DNA of 64,000 nucleotides from Quillaja saponaria (Eukaryota > Streptophyta > Magnoliopsida > Fabales > Quillajaceae). Under the pieces are notes generated by a model that was not told the DNA's origin, did not search any database, and was given only the letters and a program-made list of their open reading frames with translations. The first letter of the stretch is position 1. Every line of letters begins with the position of its first letter. Made by a program: the position numbers and the translations under genes. The DNA lies in NCBI GenBank assembly GCA_029379385.1, contig CM055605.1, forward strand, positions 14,605,001 to 14,669,000. The letters run 5' to 3'. Of this stretch, positions 1-11,199 are shown piece by piece.

Positions 1-1
1 A

Positions 2-1835
2 GCATCCACTGCGTCTCTATTTATAGCTGCAACTGCACTAGCTCCATCTACTGTTGTAGCTCCAGTTCGGCCTCCAAATCCTTCTATGAATGCAGCTTCA
101 GTACCTCCACCTCCCTCTGCAGCTCCAATACCTACACCTTCTAGTGTTCCGTTACTTGCTCCATCCTTAGAGCAGGTTCAGGACCTTTCTGCCGTGGGCT
201 CTGACCAGATTCCATCGAGCTCGGGATCTACACTAACATGTAAGTTACAATTTTAAACTTTGATAATGAATGTTCCTATTTATTAAATTTTTATGACTTT
301 CATTATTCTTACACTAATTAACTTGTCTTGTAGCTACAGCTTATGATTAAGATGTCGAGTATGGGACAAATCTTGAGTTACATGTGAAGGACGACATCCC
401 CTATGAGGTAGACGATGTCCACTATGAGATGGACGATGCGCGGAGTATGGTAAGGGCTTAAAGAGGGGCAAGAATAAGATTGCCCCTCCCCAAGAGTTTG
501 AGGAGGATCACCCAATTATCAACATAGTTGCTGATAAGTAAGTAAATTATCTTTCTAATTTTGTATTCAATTGTATTTATACCTTGTATTTTACTAACGT
601 TTATTTCTTTTTGTTTGTCTTGCTGAATATTCGTTAGGGATGACTCCAAGAACATGAAGGAGGGGACTACCATTTTTTGGTATTATCATGAACCACCTTC
701 CAGGTCCATTATTCCAATACTAGAAGTTCTCAGATGGCACAAAGACCTTACGTTATAATAATTTTATGAAAAAATCAATTATATATTAGTTAAGTTTTAA
801 TTTCATTTTAATATGTTGTTAAATTGCTTACAACATGCTTTTGTTTTGTAATTTATGCTAAAATGGTTTAGGGTCCTTCTTGAGCAAAATGCTGCATCTT
901 GAGCTATGTTTGATGTAGTGGCCATGAAGAGATGCAACAGTGCATTCTAGAAGCTAATTTACGACTTGAAAAGTAAGCAACCATTGGGCCCACTTGCTTA
1001 GAAGGAAGATGCGTGCCCATATTTTATTCCACATAATTGGTGGGAGTCCTTGTGTAACGAGTAGGCAAGCCCTAACTTCTAGAGGTGCTGTCAAATAAAT
1101 GCCGTGAAGAGACGAGTGGGTGATGAGCTTATTCACCATGCATCTGGCTCTGCCAACACAACTGTTCACCAAAAGTGACTGATTAGTAATGTTTTACTTA
1201 ATAAATATTAGTTATAAATTTGTATAATAACCTTTTTAACTAATATTGTTTTAAATTTTTTGTGCAGGAGAAAGAGTTGGGTCAAAAAGCAATAGTTATT
1301 GAGGTTTTTTCGATGGTACTCACATGAGAAAGTCTGGTGACTTTGTTAACACAAAGTTGAAGGCCATTAGTGTTATATTATTTGTCATTTTTGTTTTACA
1401 TAGTTGGTTTTTTGTTTTATGTACATAATTGGTTTTAATTTGCATGAGAAGTTTAGGCTTTAAAGGCGACAGAGATGGGTCAATCTAGCACAGACTAGTA
1501 GGATAGTTCTTATACACCTGCGGTGGTCCCTGTGAAATACCTAGCTCTCTTCGTAAAGCTAGCAGGCTGCAAGAGGAAAGGCCATATTTATGGCTTTAAG
1601 GGTTGTATCAACTCCCCACAAGTACTGGGCAAAGTTGCAGTGTCAGCAGCTTCTACCACCACTGCTCGCAGCTCAATCATAACTTTTTCTACATCTCCAT
1701 CGCCATCTCCTTTAGGATTCACTCCATAGGAGATGAAGCTTGTACATAAGTTAATTAGGAGAGAGTTAGGTACATCCACCACAACCTCAACCATCATCAG
1801 TATGTATTCTTGTAATTTATTATAGTAATGTAATA
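2..1835 (+). pseudogene. CACTA transposase of the Ptta/En/Spm (Transposase_24) type, broken, 5' truncated by the window
   Basis: An exon rich in Ala, Pro and Ser is open from 2 to 239 and ends at a donor GTAAGT. The matching acceptor is near 333, and a further acidic exon runs to a second GTAAGT at about 540. The family core is at roughly 990-1370: a WWESLCNE segment near 1040, an HHASGSANT block near 1130-1160, an intron to about 1267, then ELGQKAIVIEVF, followed in another frame by THMRKSGDFV at about 1317-1346. A later exon near 1553-1597 carries the VKLAGCKRKGHIYGF segment. Stops and a frameshift near 1305-1311 (a T run) break the core. Order and motifs match the C-terminal half of plant CACTA accessory transposase proteins. 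Exon joins are inferred from GT/AG sites only. Confidence 0.75.
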
Positions 1836-1852
1836 GCTTATTATAGTTTATA

Positions 1853-3032
1853 TGCAAAAACTTGCCAAGTTTGGGTTCAGGAGGCAAAATGATAAAATAT
1901 TAGTCTATTTAGGATTCTGGTAGTATTGGTATGATTTTGGGGATGAATAAGACTTTTAGGGAAAATGGAAATCTATTTGGATCAACAGTTAGGATTTTAG
2001 ACCAAAGTTTATATTTTAAGATAAAACCTTGTCAAGTTTGTGTTCGGGCCCAAAACAGTCAAATACTAGTCTGTTTAGAATTTCCGTAATGCTGCCACAA
2101 TCGTAAGGAAGAATAAGCCCTTTGGAAAAACAGAATGTTTATTTGGATCAACAGTTATGATTTTAGACCAGTTTTTGTGTTTTAGGGTAAAAACTTGCTA
2201 AGTTTTGGTTAAGGGGAAAAATGGAAATACTAGTCCTTTTAGGATTCCCGGAGTAATTACAAGACCATAAGGATGAATAAGACATATAGGAAGAAACAGA
2301 AATCTATTTGGATCAATGGTTATAATATTAGGCTAAACTTTAAGTTTCAAGGCAAAAACTTTAAAAATTGGATTTAGGGAAAAACTTCAATACTAGGCCA
2401 TTTAGGATTACAGGAGTACAGGCACACCGTGGGGATGAATAAGACTGTTAGGAAGAAATGAAAATCCATTTGGCTCAACGATTAGGATATTACAACAATT
2501 TTTAGTTTCAAGGCAAAAACTTTCTAACTTTGGGTCGAGGGGCAAAACGATCAAATATTAGTTCGTTTAGGATTCTAGGAGTACTAGCATAACCGTAGGG
2601 ACGGAGATGGCCTATGGGAAGACATAAAAATCCATTTGGATCAACGGTTAGGATATTAGGCCAAACTTTAAGTTTCAAGAAAAAAAATTTGAAAACTTGG
2701 ATTCAGGGGGAAAAATGGTCAAATACTAGTCCATTTTGGATTTTGGGAGTATCAGCACAATTGTGAGGATGAATAAGCTTGTAGGAAGAGATGAAATCTA
2801 TTTGGATCAACAGCTAAGATAATAAGCCAAACTTTGGGCTTCAAGGCAAAATCTTGGAAAACTTAGGTTCGGGGAGAAAATGGTCAAATACTAGTTCGTT
2901 TCAGATTCTAGGAGTACCGGAACGACTGTGGAGACAAATAAGACTTGTAGGAAGAGACCAAAGTCCATTTGGATCAAATGGTTAGGATAGTAGGTCAAAC
3001 TTTGAGTGTCAAGGCAAAAACTTTGAAAAATT
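1853..3032 (+). repeat. Tandem satellite, ~165-bp unit, about 7 copies, inside the CACTA element
   Basis: The core ATTTGGATCAA (with variants) recurs at 1975, 2141, 2306, 2468, 2634, 2800 and 2967, spacings of 166, 165, 162, 166, 166 and 167 bp. Each unit also carries a GGCAAAAACTT segment, a CAAATACTAGTC segment and a GGATGAATAAGAC segment in the same order. Copies differ by scattered substitutions and small indels, so the array is old or evolves by slow homogenisation. It begins directly after the last transposase exon and ends just before the subterminal zone. Confidence 0.9.
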
Positions 3033-3084
3033 TTCCTTAATTTGTCCAAGTTTATTAATTAGAATTGTACATTTATTTTAATTA

Positions 3085-3403
3085 TCTGCATCTGCTTAAT
3101 GCAGACGAAGATAAAATATAAAAAATAATAAAAAATTAGTGTCTATATTTCTGTATTTGTGACATAGACACGATTGTATATGTGTCTATATGTTAGTGTT
3201 TGAAAACTAGACTCTAATAAGTGACACCCACTTATTTGCTTCTAGATATGCAGATATCGAAACATAGACGCAGATAAGGTCTATATCTACGCAGACGGAA
3301 AAAGTAGTACATGAGTCTAGGCTTATTATGTCTACTTATCTGCATCTGTGTGTAGACGCTGATTGTTTTCTATGTCTGCATGATAACATCTTTTCTTGTA
3401 GTG
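3085..3403. repeat. CACTA subterminal repeat zone and 3' terminal inverted repeat
   Basis: Short motifs of the type ATCTGCATCTG, AGACGCAGATAAG, GCAGACG and TATCTGCATCTG recur in both orientations between about 3085 and 3370, followed by the terminus at 3391-3403. Clustered short subterminal motifs are the usual binding sites for the transposon's own DNA-binding protein in this superfamily. That function is inferred from the family; the repeats themselves are visible. Confidence 0.75.
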
Positions 3404-3409
3404 AAATCA

Positions 3410-3860
3410 CATGATGAAATTCATGGTGCCCAACCTTTTGAACCTAATTTGGTCATAGATAAAGAATAACATGATGATCAATTTATTGAGCCTCGATTAG
3501 TTATAGAAAAAGACTGTCACAATGAGGAAGCTACTCAAGACTTGATTATAAAAGAAAAATCACAACCTCTTGAGTCTACTTGAGCTACTAAAGTGTACAT
3601 CTATAAAGATCCATATTGCCAACTCTTCCTCCATCCAAATTGGTCAATGAATTTCATATCTATGAAGACTTATGTGACCAACTCCTCCACTACCATCAAT
3701 AGAATCATTCATCTTCAAAGACCAAGCAACATTTCCAAACTAAGTGTTGTTGAGCCCATGTGCCAAGTACTCATATCTTGCCAAGCTTGAGAGCGTCATT
3801 AATCAAGACCCATATGTAATGTTCTATGACACTTATTATTGGCAGAAGTCGCTTGTTTAG
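3410..3860 (+). pseudogene. Retroelement coding remnant with degenerate EPxLVI repeats (family of 62330-62806)
   Basis: Read with frameshifts, this stretch gives EIHGAQPFEPNLVI, then a related FIEPRLVIEKD, then a region similar to the last third of the better-preserved frame at 62378-62806 (compare the sequence leading to a stop near 3860 with that near 62806). Stop codons and small indels break it. It resembles no enzyme domain I know. The repeated Glu-Pro-x-Leu-Val-Ile unit, present in both copies of the element, suggests it was once translated. Function unknown; it may be a degenerate gag C-terminal extension. Confidence 0.5.
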
Positions 3861-3919
3861 GAGCACATCTCCAATATTTAAGCTGACGACAATAAATCAA
3901 GTGTTTCTTGGGAGGCAAC

Positions 3920-4005
3920 ACATAAATTTACTAATAAATTCTAAAGATATAGAGCCTATCAAGAGTGCAAGGAAGCAAGAGGATCAAGAGTAATTGGAGA
4001 TTAAA
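3920..4005 (+). repeat. Shard of the element's own LTR embedded in its interior
   Basis: The sequence from ACATAAATTTACTAATAAATT to about 4005 matches 6819-6903 inside the 3' LTR of the same element, including the following GAGATATAGAG and TATCAAGAGTG segments. It is joined on the left to the end of the coding remnant and on the right to a transposase fragment, so it marks a rearrangement junction. Confidence 0.75.
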
Positions 4006-4008
4006 ATA

Positions 4009-4690
4009 GTTCACCAACATAACTATTCACTAAAAGCAACTGGTTAGTAATATTTTATATAATAAATATTAGTTTTAAATTTGTATTACAACCTTTTTAA
4101 CTAATATTGTTTTAAATTTTTTTGTACGAGAGTAACATTTGGGTCAAGAACCTATAATTATTGAGGTTTTTAATCGTACTCATAAGAGAAAGTCTGGTGA
4201 CTTTGTTGGCATGAAGTCGAAGGCCATCAGTGTTACTAATATTTTTCTTTTTTGTTTTGCATAGTTATTTTTCTGTTTACGTACATCACTAGTTTTCATT
4301 TGTAGGAGAAGTTTAAGGCTTTAAAGGCAGTAGAGATGGGCTAACCTAGCACAGGCTAACAAGATAGTACTTATACACTTGTTGCACCTGTTAAGGCACC
4401 CATGAGTGACCCAACTCTCTTCGTAAAGCTAACAGGCTGCAAGAAGAAGGGTTACATCGATGGCTTGGAGGGTTGTATCAACTCCCTGCAAGTATTGTGC
4501 GAAGTCGCTAGGTCCACAGCTTTTGTATTGCTACTTATAGCTCTGCCACAGCTCCAGCTACATCTCCATTTTTTGGGATTCACTCCAGAGTAGATGGAGC
4601 TTGTACATGAGTTAATTAGGAGAGAGCTGGGGTATATCCACCACCATCTCAATCATCATCAATATGTATTCTTTTAATTTATTATATAAT
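4009..4690 (+). pseudogene. Second copy of the CACTA Transposase_24 segment, captured with its intron
   Basis: Aligns along its length with 1144-1835. It has the same intron-like AT-rich spacer (about 4030-4130), the same EPIIIEVFNRTHKRKSGDFV-type core (here in one frame, about 4148-4215), and the same VKLTGCKKKGYIDGLEGC exon (4423-4480) running to the AATATGTATTC tail. The intron acceptor GTGCAG of the first copy reads GTACGA here. Retention of the intron shows the segment was copied as DNA, not from a spliced transcript. No CACTA termini flank it. It lies within the retroelement interior, beside an LTR shard. Confidence 0.75.
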
Positions 4691-6298
4691 GCAATAGTTT
4701 TGCTTCTTAAGAGGCAATCCAAGTTTCTAATATTTTTTTCCTTTTTCTTCTTAATTTATGTTTTAGTAATGAGATTTTTCTTACTAAGTTTTGTTTAGTT
4801 TTTTTAGCAAGTATATCATTTCTTACCTCCTACTAACTTGGGCATTACTAAACATGACAAGAATAAGGACTAGTGAGCTTTCTGCCTTGTAACATTGATA
4901 GGAAGTTTTTCTTAACTTTATTCCTTTTATATTTTTTTTCATTGAGTTTAATGTTCATTTTAAGTTTGGAGGAGGTCTTTATTGGTGTACTTGTTTTTCT
5001 TAGTCTTTTGCTTAAGATATCTTATACTTTTAAGATGAGTTTCCCATTCAATGATAATACTATGGTTAGTTGAGATTTTGGCTTTTGCAAAACATGTGCA
5101 TGTATGTTAAGTTCTTGTGTTTGTAGCATGGTTAGGATGGGATTTCTAAAATTTATGCACTTAATCTTTTGCTTAGACTTGACATACTTATTTAGAGAAA
5201 TTCATGTTTAGGAAGTTCAATTTGGTCAGGAATCCTAAAATTTGTTTGTTTCTCTCTTGAGGTGAAATCCTAGATAATACTGGGTTAAAGACATGATTTA
5301 GGGCACCTTTGGACTATTTGAGCTTTTCGAAGCCGACCTTGACATATGTTATCCTTAGTATACCCCTTTAAGCGTAAGATTACATTTTCTTGTTCAACTA
5401 TATTAAGTTTTTGCTTGGTCCTTCTTTAATTTCTTTTGCACCCCTCTCTTTTAAGCATGTTGATCTTTCTAGGAAAATTATTGGGTCTATGCTAAAAAAA
5501 AATAGAGAAAGGGTTAAGTTAAAATAATTATATTTGTATGCCATGTTAACCCCATTCTTCATACTAGAATGAAATAAGTATCAAGAAAGTTTTTGTACCT
5601 TGTGCTCTTTCTTGTAACATTGAGAACAATGTTAATTTTAAGTTTGGGGGGAAACAAAATTCTTTTAAATTATAATCAAAATTCTTTAAAATTATAATTA
5701 AAATTCTTTCAAATTTTGATGAAAAAAAAAGAAAAGAAAGGGCGAGTAAAAAAAAATGATTATACATGCTGAAAAAAAAAAAAAAAAAGTGGAAGGCAAG
5801 TATGTGTGTATTACTTTAAATGTGAAAGGAGTTCTACCAAAGAGGTCCTAGAATAAATAATGTGCTTATGGTGATTTTAAGCCTAATGAATCTCTTTTAC
5901 CCTACTATTACCCTAGCCTTACATTACAAGCTTATAAAGTCCTAATGATCCTTCACTGAGTGTTAGTCTATATTAGTAGAGAGAGAGTTAAAAAGCAAAA
6001 CTATAGGATTTGAGTGCTAAGCTCTATTTTTCATAGACATAAACTTAATTGGATTGCATAGAAGTTCTTTGTAAAAAAACGATCATGCACCTACACAAGG
6101 GAAGTCTATTTGAGTTTGATACTTTCTCTTGAATTGAATTATGAATTTGAATGATACCTTTGCTTGACATTAAGTTAAGATTACGTGAAGCATTTGAGGG
6201 CATGTTGGAATATCATTATGATAATGTAATGCATCTTCGGTTATTCATTTTGGTTTATGTTTATGTTTTTATTTTTTCACGAGGACTAGCAAAACCAT

Positions 6299-6311
6299 AA
6301 GTTTGGGGGTG
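6299..6311 (+). promoter_or_regulatory. Polypurine tract of the non-autonomous retroelement
   Basis: The sequence AAGTTTGGGGGTG sits directly before the LTR start TGATAAG at 6312, the usual position of the plus-strand primer in Ty3-gypsy elements. Confidence 0.7.
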
Positions 6312-7694
6312 TGATAAGTCTTCGAAAAAAACTTATTTCATATCTTTTTACTAATTAAATTAGCTATTCTTGAATTTTATTTTGAATTTGCTTAGTGTTT
6401 AGTTTAATTAAGTTCTTATCGTATTAGGATATTGAATCCTAGCAAATTTTGGTTAGAATTTAGTGTTTTAATAAGAGTTCTAGTTAACATTAACTTAGTT
6501 TATGTGTTTCAAAGATTCAATACATGAATGAGTCCCTTTGGAAGACAAATTGGAGAACAATTTGCTCAAAACGTGTAAAACATACCAACTTACACAGCAA
6601 GGTTAGAGTAAGAAAGCTGGCACCATGGCACCAGGGTTAGTAAATCTAATGATGTAGTGCTAGTTGTCTCTGAATTATGTAGTCAATTTTAAGTCGACTT
6701 CAGCACCGTAACAAGGAAAGTTCAACACTATATTGTTGCCCGATAAATAGTCTAAATTGAACTCAAATTGAGGGTTTTGAAGCTTATTTAAAGGGGAATT
6801 AGTTTAAGGATTCAAAATACATAAGTTTACTAATAAATTTTGGAGATATAGAGTCTATCAAGAGTGTAATGAAGCAAAAGGATCAAGATTAATTGAAGAT
6901 TGAAGACTAACGATCATATAATTCTCTCTTATTCTACCCTTCTTTACTTTTCTTGTATTGATTTGATATTTTCTTTTGTTAAATCCATGTTTATACTAAG
7001 TAGCAAGTAGTAGTTTACTTTCTAAGATTGCCACTAAAATTCAACATGTAGCTTGACTTATTTTATTTATAGATTGTTTAGGGTTTGGTATACGATTTAT
7101 TTATTTCATTATATGTTTAATACTTCTAATTGATTGGCCATCTCTTAGATTGGATTTGGAATCCTAAACAAACTTGGAAAATGAAATTTAGGTTTATCCT
7201 TGAATGAAATAATACTTGTTTGAATTCATTCACATGATTGTTTTAATTTGATTTGTATATAGGATAGGAATATACATATATATCTTGTGTAGCCAATTTA
7301 GGTCTATTCTTAATTAGTCTTGCTTAACTCAATTCTCATAGAAATACAATGAATTGGTTAAGTGATATATTATTATAAGTAATTTGGAAGATAGTTATAA
7401 TTGAATTAGGACCTAGATTAATAAGTTGATACCATAACTAAGCATGATAAGATATTAATAATTCAAGTGAAGTGTTTAGAAAAGTTGTGATTCTAGGTTT
7501 CCTATTCTTAAATTTAATTTACTTTTAGTTTTAATTAGTTTTAATCAACTTGATATCATTCGTTTGGATTAAATTAGGATTGTTAGTTTTAGTATTTAGC
7601 ACTCATTCAGTAGTAATTTCTCGTAGGTTTGGCACTTGACTTTTCACTTTATTATATGTTAATGATACGTTCACTTGCGTGAATATTATCAACA
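6312..7694 (+). repeat. 3' LTR of copy A (1383 bp)
   Basis: Starts TGATAAGTC after the polypurine tract and ends ...ATTATCAACA at 7694. The end matches the family LTR end seen next to a primer-binding site elsewhere (GACAACA, then TTTTTGGCGCC, read on the minus strand near 24311). The bases right after it (acagt, 7695-7699) would be the target duplication; the partner lies left of the window. Confidence 0.8.
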
Positions 7695-8563
7695 ACAGTG
7701 CTTGGTTACTATGTAATTCAATCTTTTTTATCATACATATCCTGAGTTATACATAGGGCAAGGATTCTAGTATCAACCCTAACGTTGTCTAGATCTATTA
7801 GTACTTGAAACCAAGTTTACATTTTGTTCCTTGAAGAGATTCAAGAAAAAAAATTCTTAATCTTTTTCACTTTGCAAAGATTTCTGAAACAAGACATACT
7901 TGTCTCAAGATGTCATGGGATATTCATATTTTTTATTAAAGATGATGAATTCTTGGTCTATCATTCATCTAACTTTCATATGCTTCACTACATATCCAAC
8001 AATCACCTTTGTATCATCCTTGTTACAGGACAAGTGGAATGACATCAAAACATGGAGATTCACATATAAGGTAATATGATGATCTTAAGTCAAATGATCA
8101 CTTACACTATTGACATTTTGAGAACTTCAAATGACACGTGAGTAAAGATTCTAAATGGTTTCTCATGTTGGGTAAATTTAGTGTATTTGTTCAACTAATA
8201 ACCACCCATATGTTTGTGTCAGTATCACCATGCTTATAGTTATGAGATCACTACTATCTTTAGAAGAGAATGACACAACATATGGAAGTCTTGAAAATAA
8301 TCAATATCTTTGTTCTTAGTGATACATTGATTTGGAATGCATTAGAATATTACTGTATGTATGTCATATCTCATTATTATGTCCAACATCACAACTATGC
8401 ATACACATTTATTATTCTTGGGACTTTAAATATGGTTATAAAAATCGCATTTGAACATATAATTAAAGAATGCGTAATTAATATTATTTCATGCATTAAA
8501 TACAAAATAAACATGTCATTATAACCAACTATTGATTGACTCTTGGTCACCAAAATACTAACA
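7695..8563 (-). repeat. Ty1-copia LTR copy in inverted orientation, cut by the Athila-like insertion
   Basis: Reverse complement of 9099-9965: both contain, for example, GGTTACxATGTAATTCAATC, a shared frame-like stretch, and the U3 end TGTTAGTAxT (minus strand, ending at 8563). Similarity continues right up to the Athila-like LTR end at 7694, so that element probably landed inside this LTR and the rest lies left of the window. Its U3 end abuts the RNase H remnant with no visible target duplication. Confidence 0.75.
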
Positions 8564-9098
8564 AGAAGGACTAAGGTTCCATAATTAACCTATAGAGGAG
8601 CTGAAGAACTAAAAGTTTTAGGATATGCCGATGCAAGCTTTCAATCTGACTATAATGTGATTTATATTCACACTTAATGGAGGAGTCGTTTGGTGGATGA
8701 GTTCTAAGCAATAAACCATGACAGATTCTACAACCGAAACTAAGTACATAGATGCCTTTGAAGCATCTAAAGTGGTAGTTTGGATCTAAAAGTTCATAAT
8801 TAAACAAGGGGTGGTTCCTAACATTGTAAATCCAATAGAGCTATATTGTGATAACAATGGAGCCATTGTACAAGTAAAGGAACCAAGGTCTCTAAAAAAT
8901 TTAAAACATGTACTATGGTGATATCACATGATTAGGGAAATCGTAGAAATAATTAATAAAAAAATATAGCACATTACCACTTATGATAGTGTGGTAGATC
9001 CACTTACAAAGACTTTACCCTAGTAGAAGTATAATTGTCACTTTGATATGGTTGATCTTTAGATATCATAGTGATTGGCTCTAGGCTAAGTGGGAGAT
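8564..9098 (+). pseudogene. Ty1-copia polyprotein remnant: RNase H end and polypurine tract
   Basis: Translation with a few stops and frameshifts gives RGAEELKVLGYADASFQSD (about 8597-8650), then the segments WWMSSKQ, TDSTTETKYID and ELYCDNNGAI, and finally VDPLTKTLP just before a stop at about 9022. This is the standard C-terminal order of the copia RNase H. The sequence CTAAGTGGGAGATTG before 9099 is the typical copia polypurine tract and LTR start context. Reverse transcriptase, integrase and gag are missing because the remnant begins at 8564, directly after an inverted LTR copy. Confidence 0.85.
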
Positions 9099-9962
9099 TG
9101 TTAGTATTAATGTGAAAAAGTCAATAAAATGTTGGTTTGTAATGGCACACTCATTTGTCTTTAAGCATGATATTTTATATTATTAAGGCATTCTTTATCT
9201 AAGTATTTGAATGAGATTTACTACAGTCATGTTAAAGTACTTAGAATAATAATTGTGTATGCATGATTATGATGTTAATCATAATTGTGAGATATGTTAT
9301 ACATATCATACTGTTCTAAAATATTTATGGTCAATGAATCATTAAAAATAGGAATATTGGTGATTAATCGAGACTAGCACGTGTTTTATGTTATTCTCTT
9401 ATGAAGAAAGTAGTGATTTCACAGCTACAAGCATGATGATGCATAGACAAACATATGTGTGCTTGTTAGGTGAATAAGGACCCTGAACTAACCCACATTA
9501 AGAAACTATTTAGAGCCTTTACTTAGGTGTTAATAGAAATTCTCAAAGTGTTAATGGTTGTAAGTGATCCTTTGACTTTAGATCATCTTAATATCTTGTG
9601 TGTGAATCTACATGTTTTGATATCATTTTACTTGTTTTGTAGAATGGATGAAAATGAGTGACAATTGGACATGTAGTGAAGCTTATGGAGATAGACGAAT
9701 GAATAATAAAGAACTCATCATTCTCAGTAAAGAGGTGGAATATCCCATGGCCACTTAAAACAAGTATGTGTTGTTTCATAAATCTTTGTAAAGTGAAAGA
9801 GATTAAAAAATTGTTTTCAGGAATAACTTTGAGAAACAAAATATAAACTTGGTTTAAGTACTAATGAATTTACATAAAGCTAGGATTGACACTACTTACC
9901 ATGCCCTATGTCTAACTCGAGATATGAATAATGAAAGGATTGAATTACATGGTAACCAAGCA
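9099..9962 (+). repeat. Ty1-copia 3' LTR, minimum extent; true 3' end uncertain
   Basis: Begins TGTTAGTATT after the copia polypurine tract. Similarity to the inverted copy at 7695-8563 defines the extent to about 9965, but that copy is itself truncated, so the LTR probably continues. A TATA-like GATATATACAA at 10486-10496 and a leader-like stretch after it could be the LTR promoter and R/U5, which would put the end near 10860. The continuation is inference. Confidence 0.75.
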
Positions 9963-11150
9963 CTGAAAAATTTGATTAATGTATCTTAATTTCGCTTGTT
10001 CTTGGGTGGATGATATATTGCTAGATGTCAATCTTGATCTATTAATGTTAATTGGTTGGTTTGAAGAAACCAAGGTTGAATTAAAAGTGTTTTAATTTAA
10101 CCATTCCTCTAACGATGCTTTCAATTACATTTATTGCTAACTTAGAGAGCACTTAACGGGTTACACAATATAATTAATTTAGATTATAAACCTGGAAGAT
10201 CAATGGATAGTTTGGAGTTAATTGTTAAGTTTCAATTTATGAGTGTATTTTGGTAAATTTTTAAATGCATTTATTTTAAATACTTCATTTAAAATAAGTA
10301 ATTTAATTAATTAAAATGATAAGACTTGCTTTCTTGAAAATCAAGAAAAACTCTAGTAGGTAATTGGGTTTTAGGCTACTAGGAATCTTGGGTTCAATTG
10401 AAATCCTAATAAGGATTTGGATCCAATTAGAACCAACCCTGGCATACCCTAGCACATAATATATTAGGACAGCTGCCCACCCTAAGATATATACAAGGGA
10501 TTTTGGCTTAGAGGAACAAGTAGAGAAAGACAACAATTTGGCTACTTAGTTTTAAAAAGCAAGAAGAGTTTTTGCTCAATAAACCACCATAACCAAGTTC
10601 CTTTTCCTCTAAGGGAAAAAGGTGTTTTACTTTCATCAAGATCCTTAACTGCCATTAGAGATTCAACTGAGTGAGAGTGAGCACATATCCTAAGGGTTTT
10701 ATCTTCATCTTTCATGTTTAAGAAAGATTTGTGAAGCTTTTCTTAAAGGTTCTTAATCTAGTCAATTGTATGGACTATGTCATGAGAGGCTAGACATTTG
10801 AATAGTTTGCTAATATATTGATTGGATTGTTCTATGTTTCGTTGGGAGTAACACTTTATGGAACCAAAAAGGTCAATATATTAAACAAAAAACAAAAACA
10901 AAAACAAAAAAAGCAAAAAAACAAAAAAAAACAAGTAAAAAAAAGGGAGTTTACACCACCTTATTTGGAACTTCTTCACCTCCTTAGGTTAAGAAAATTA
11001 GGGTTGAGTTCTTGGCATTTATTATTAATTGCAAGGACCTATGCTTGAACTGCATTATTAAAGGGGTATGAGAGTATGTTTAGATGGAGAAGTCTATTCA
11101 AATGGTGAATAGAATTAGTTAAGATTGAACCAGTGGCAACCTAGTTTGTT
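9963..11150. other. Unclassified sequence, possibly the rest of the copia LTR; A-rich tract at 10885-10945
   Basis: No protein similarity is seen. A TATA-like element lies at 10486-10496. An A-rich low-complexity tract of AAAAC repeats lies at about 10885-10945 and accounts for the lysine/glutamine-rich frame there. No terminal CA with a target duplication could be fixed. Confidence 0.4.
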
Positions 11151-11199
11151 AACATATTATTCCTTAAATAAAATATATAAATTTTAAATTTACAGATAA

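Larger units (their letters stand above)
1..3403 (+). mobile_element. CACTA (En/Spm) DNA transposon, 3' part; 5' end lies before the window
   Basis: The right terminus is explicit: the sequence ends in ttttcttgtagtg at 3391-3403, the reverse complement of the plant CACTA terminus CACTACAAGAAAA. Inside lie a plus-strand transposase gene (2-1835), a ~165-bp tandem satellite (1853-3032) and a subterminal repeat zone (3085-3390). The sequence just past 3403 matches the interior of a short retroelement seen again near 62330, so the transposon inserted into a copy of that element. The left terminus and the 3-bp target duplication cannot be checked because they lie outside the window. The transposase is broken, so this copy could only move with enzymes from elsewhere. 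Confidence 0.85.
3404..7694 (+). mobile_element. Short non-autonomous Athila-like LTR retroelement, copy A (3' part, interrupted on the left by CACTA)
   Basis: The interior 3404-6311 aligns by eye with 62330-64000: the same EPxLVI-type coding stretch, the same ...CTTCTTxxGAGGCAA segment after the frame, the same AAGTTTGG(G) tracts, and the same end region (TTTGAGTGCTAAGCT at about 6009 and 63974). No protease, reverse transcriptase, RNase H or integrase similarity lies between this coding stretch and the 3' LTR. A PPT-like AAGTTTGGGGGTG (6299-6311) precedes an LTR starting TGATAAGTC at 6312. The 5' LTR and gag are beyond the left edge. It likely depends on Athila enzymes supplied in trans. 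Confidence 0.7.

Noticed and set aside
7695..7699. ACAGT as a confirmed target duplication of the Athila-like element
   Set aside because: The left partner lies outside the window, so it cannot be tested.
8571..8807. Minus-strand frame over the copia remnant
   Set aside because: The plus strand of the same stretch reads clear copia RNase H motifs; the minus frame is a shadow.
9099..9962. Copia LTR length of exactly 864 bp, from the match between inverted copies
   Set aside because: The left copy is cut by the Athila-like LTR at 7694 and the match continues a few bases past the apparent CA end, so 864 bp is only a lower limit.
10818..11048. Lys/Gln-rich frame
   Set aside because: Produced by an AAAAC-type low-complexity tract (10885-10945).
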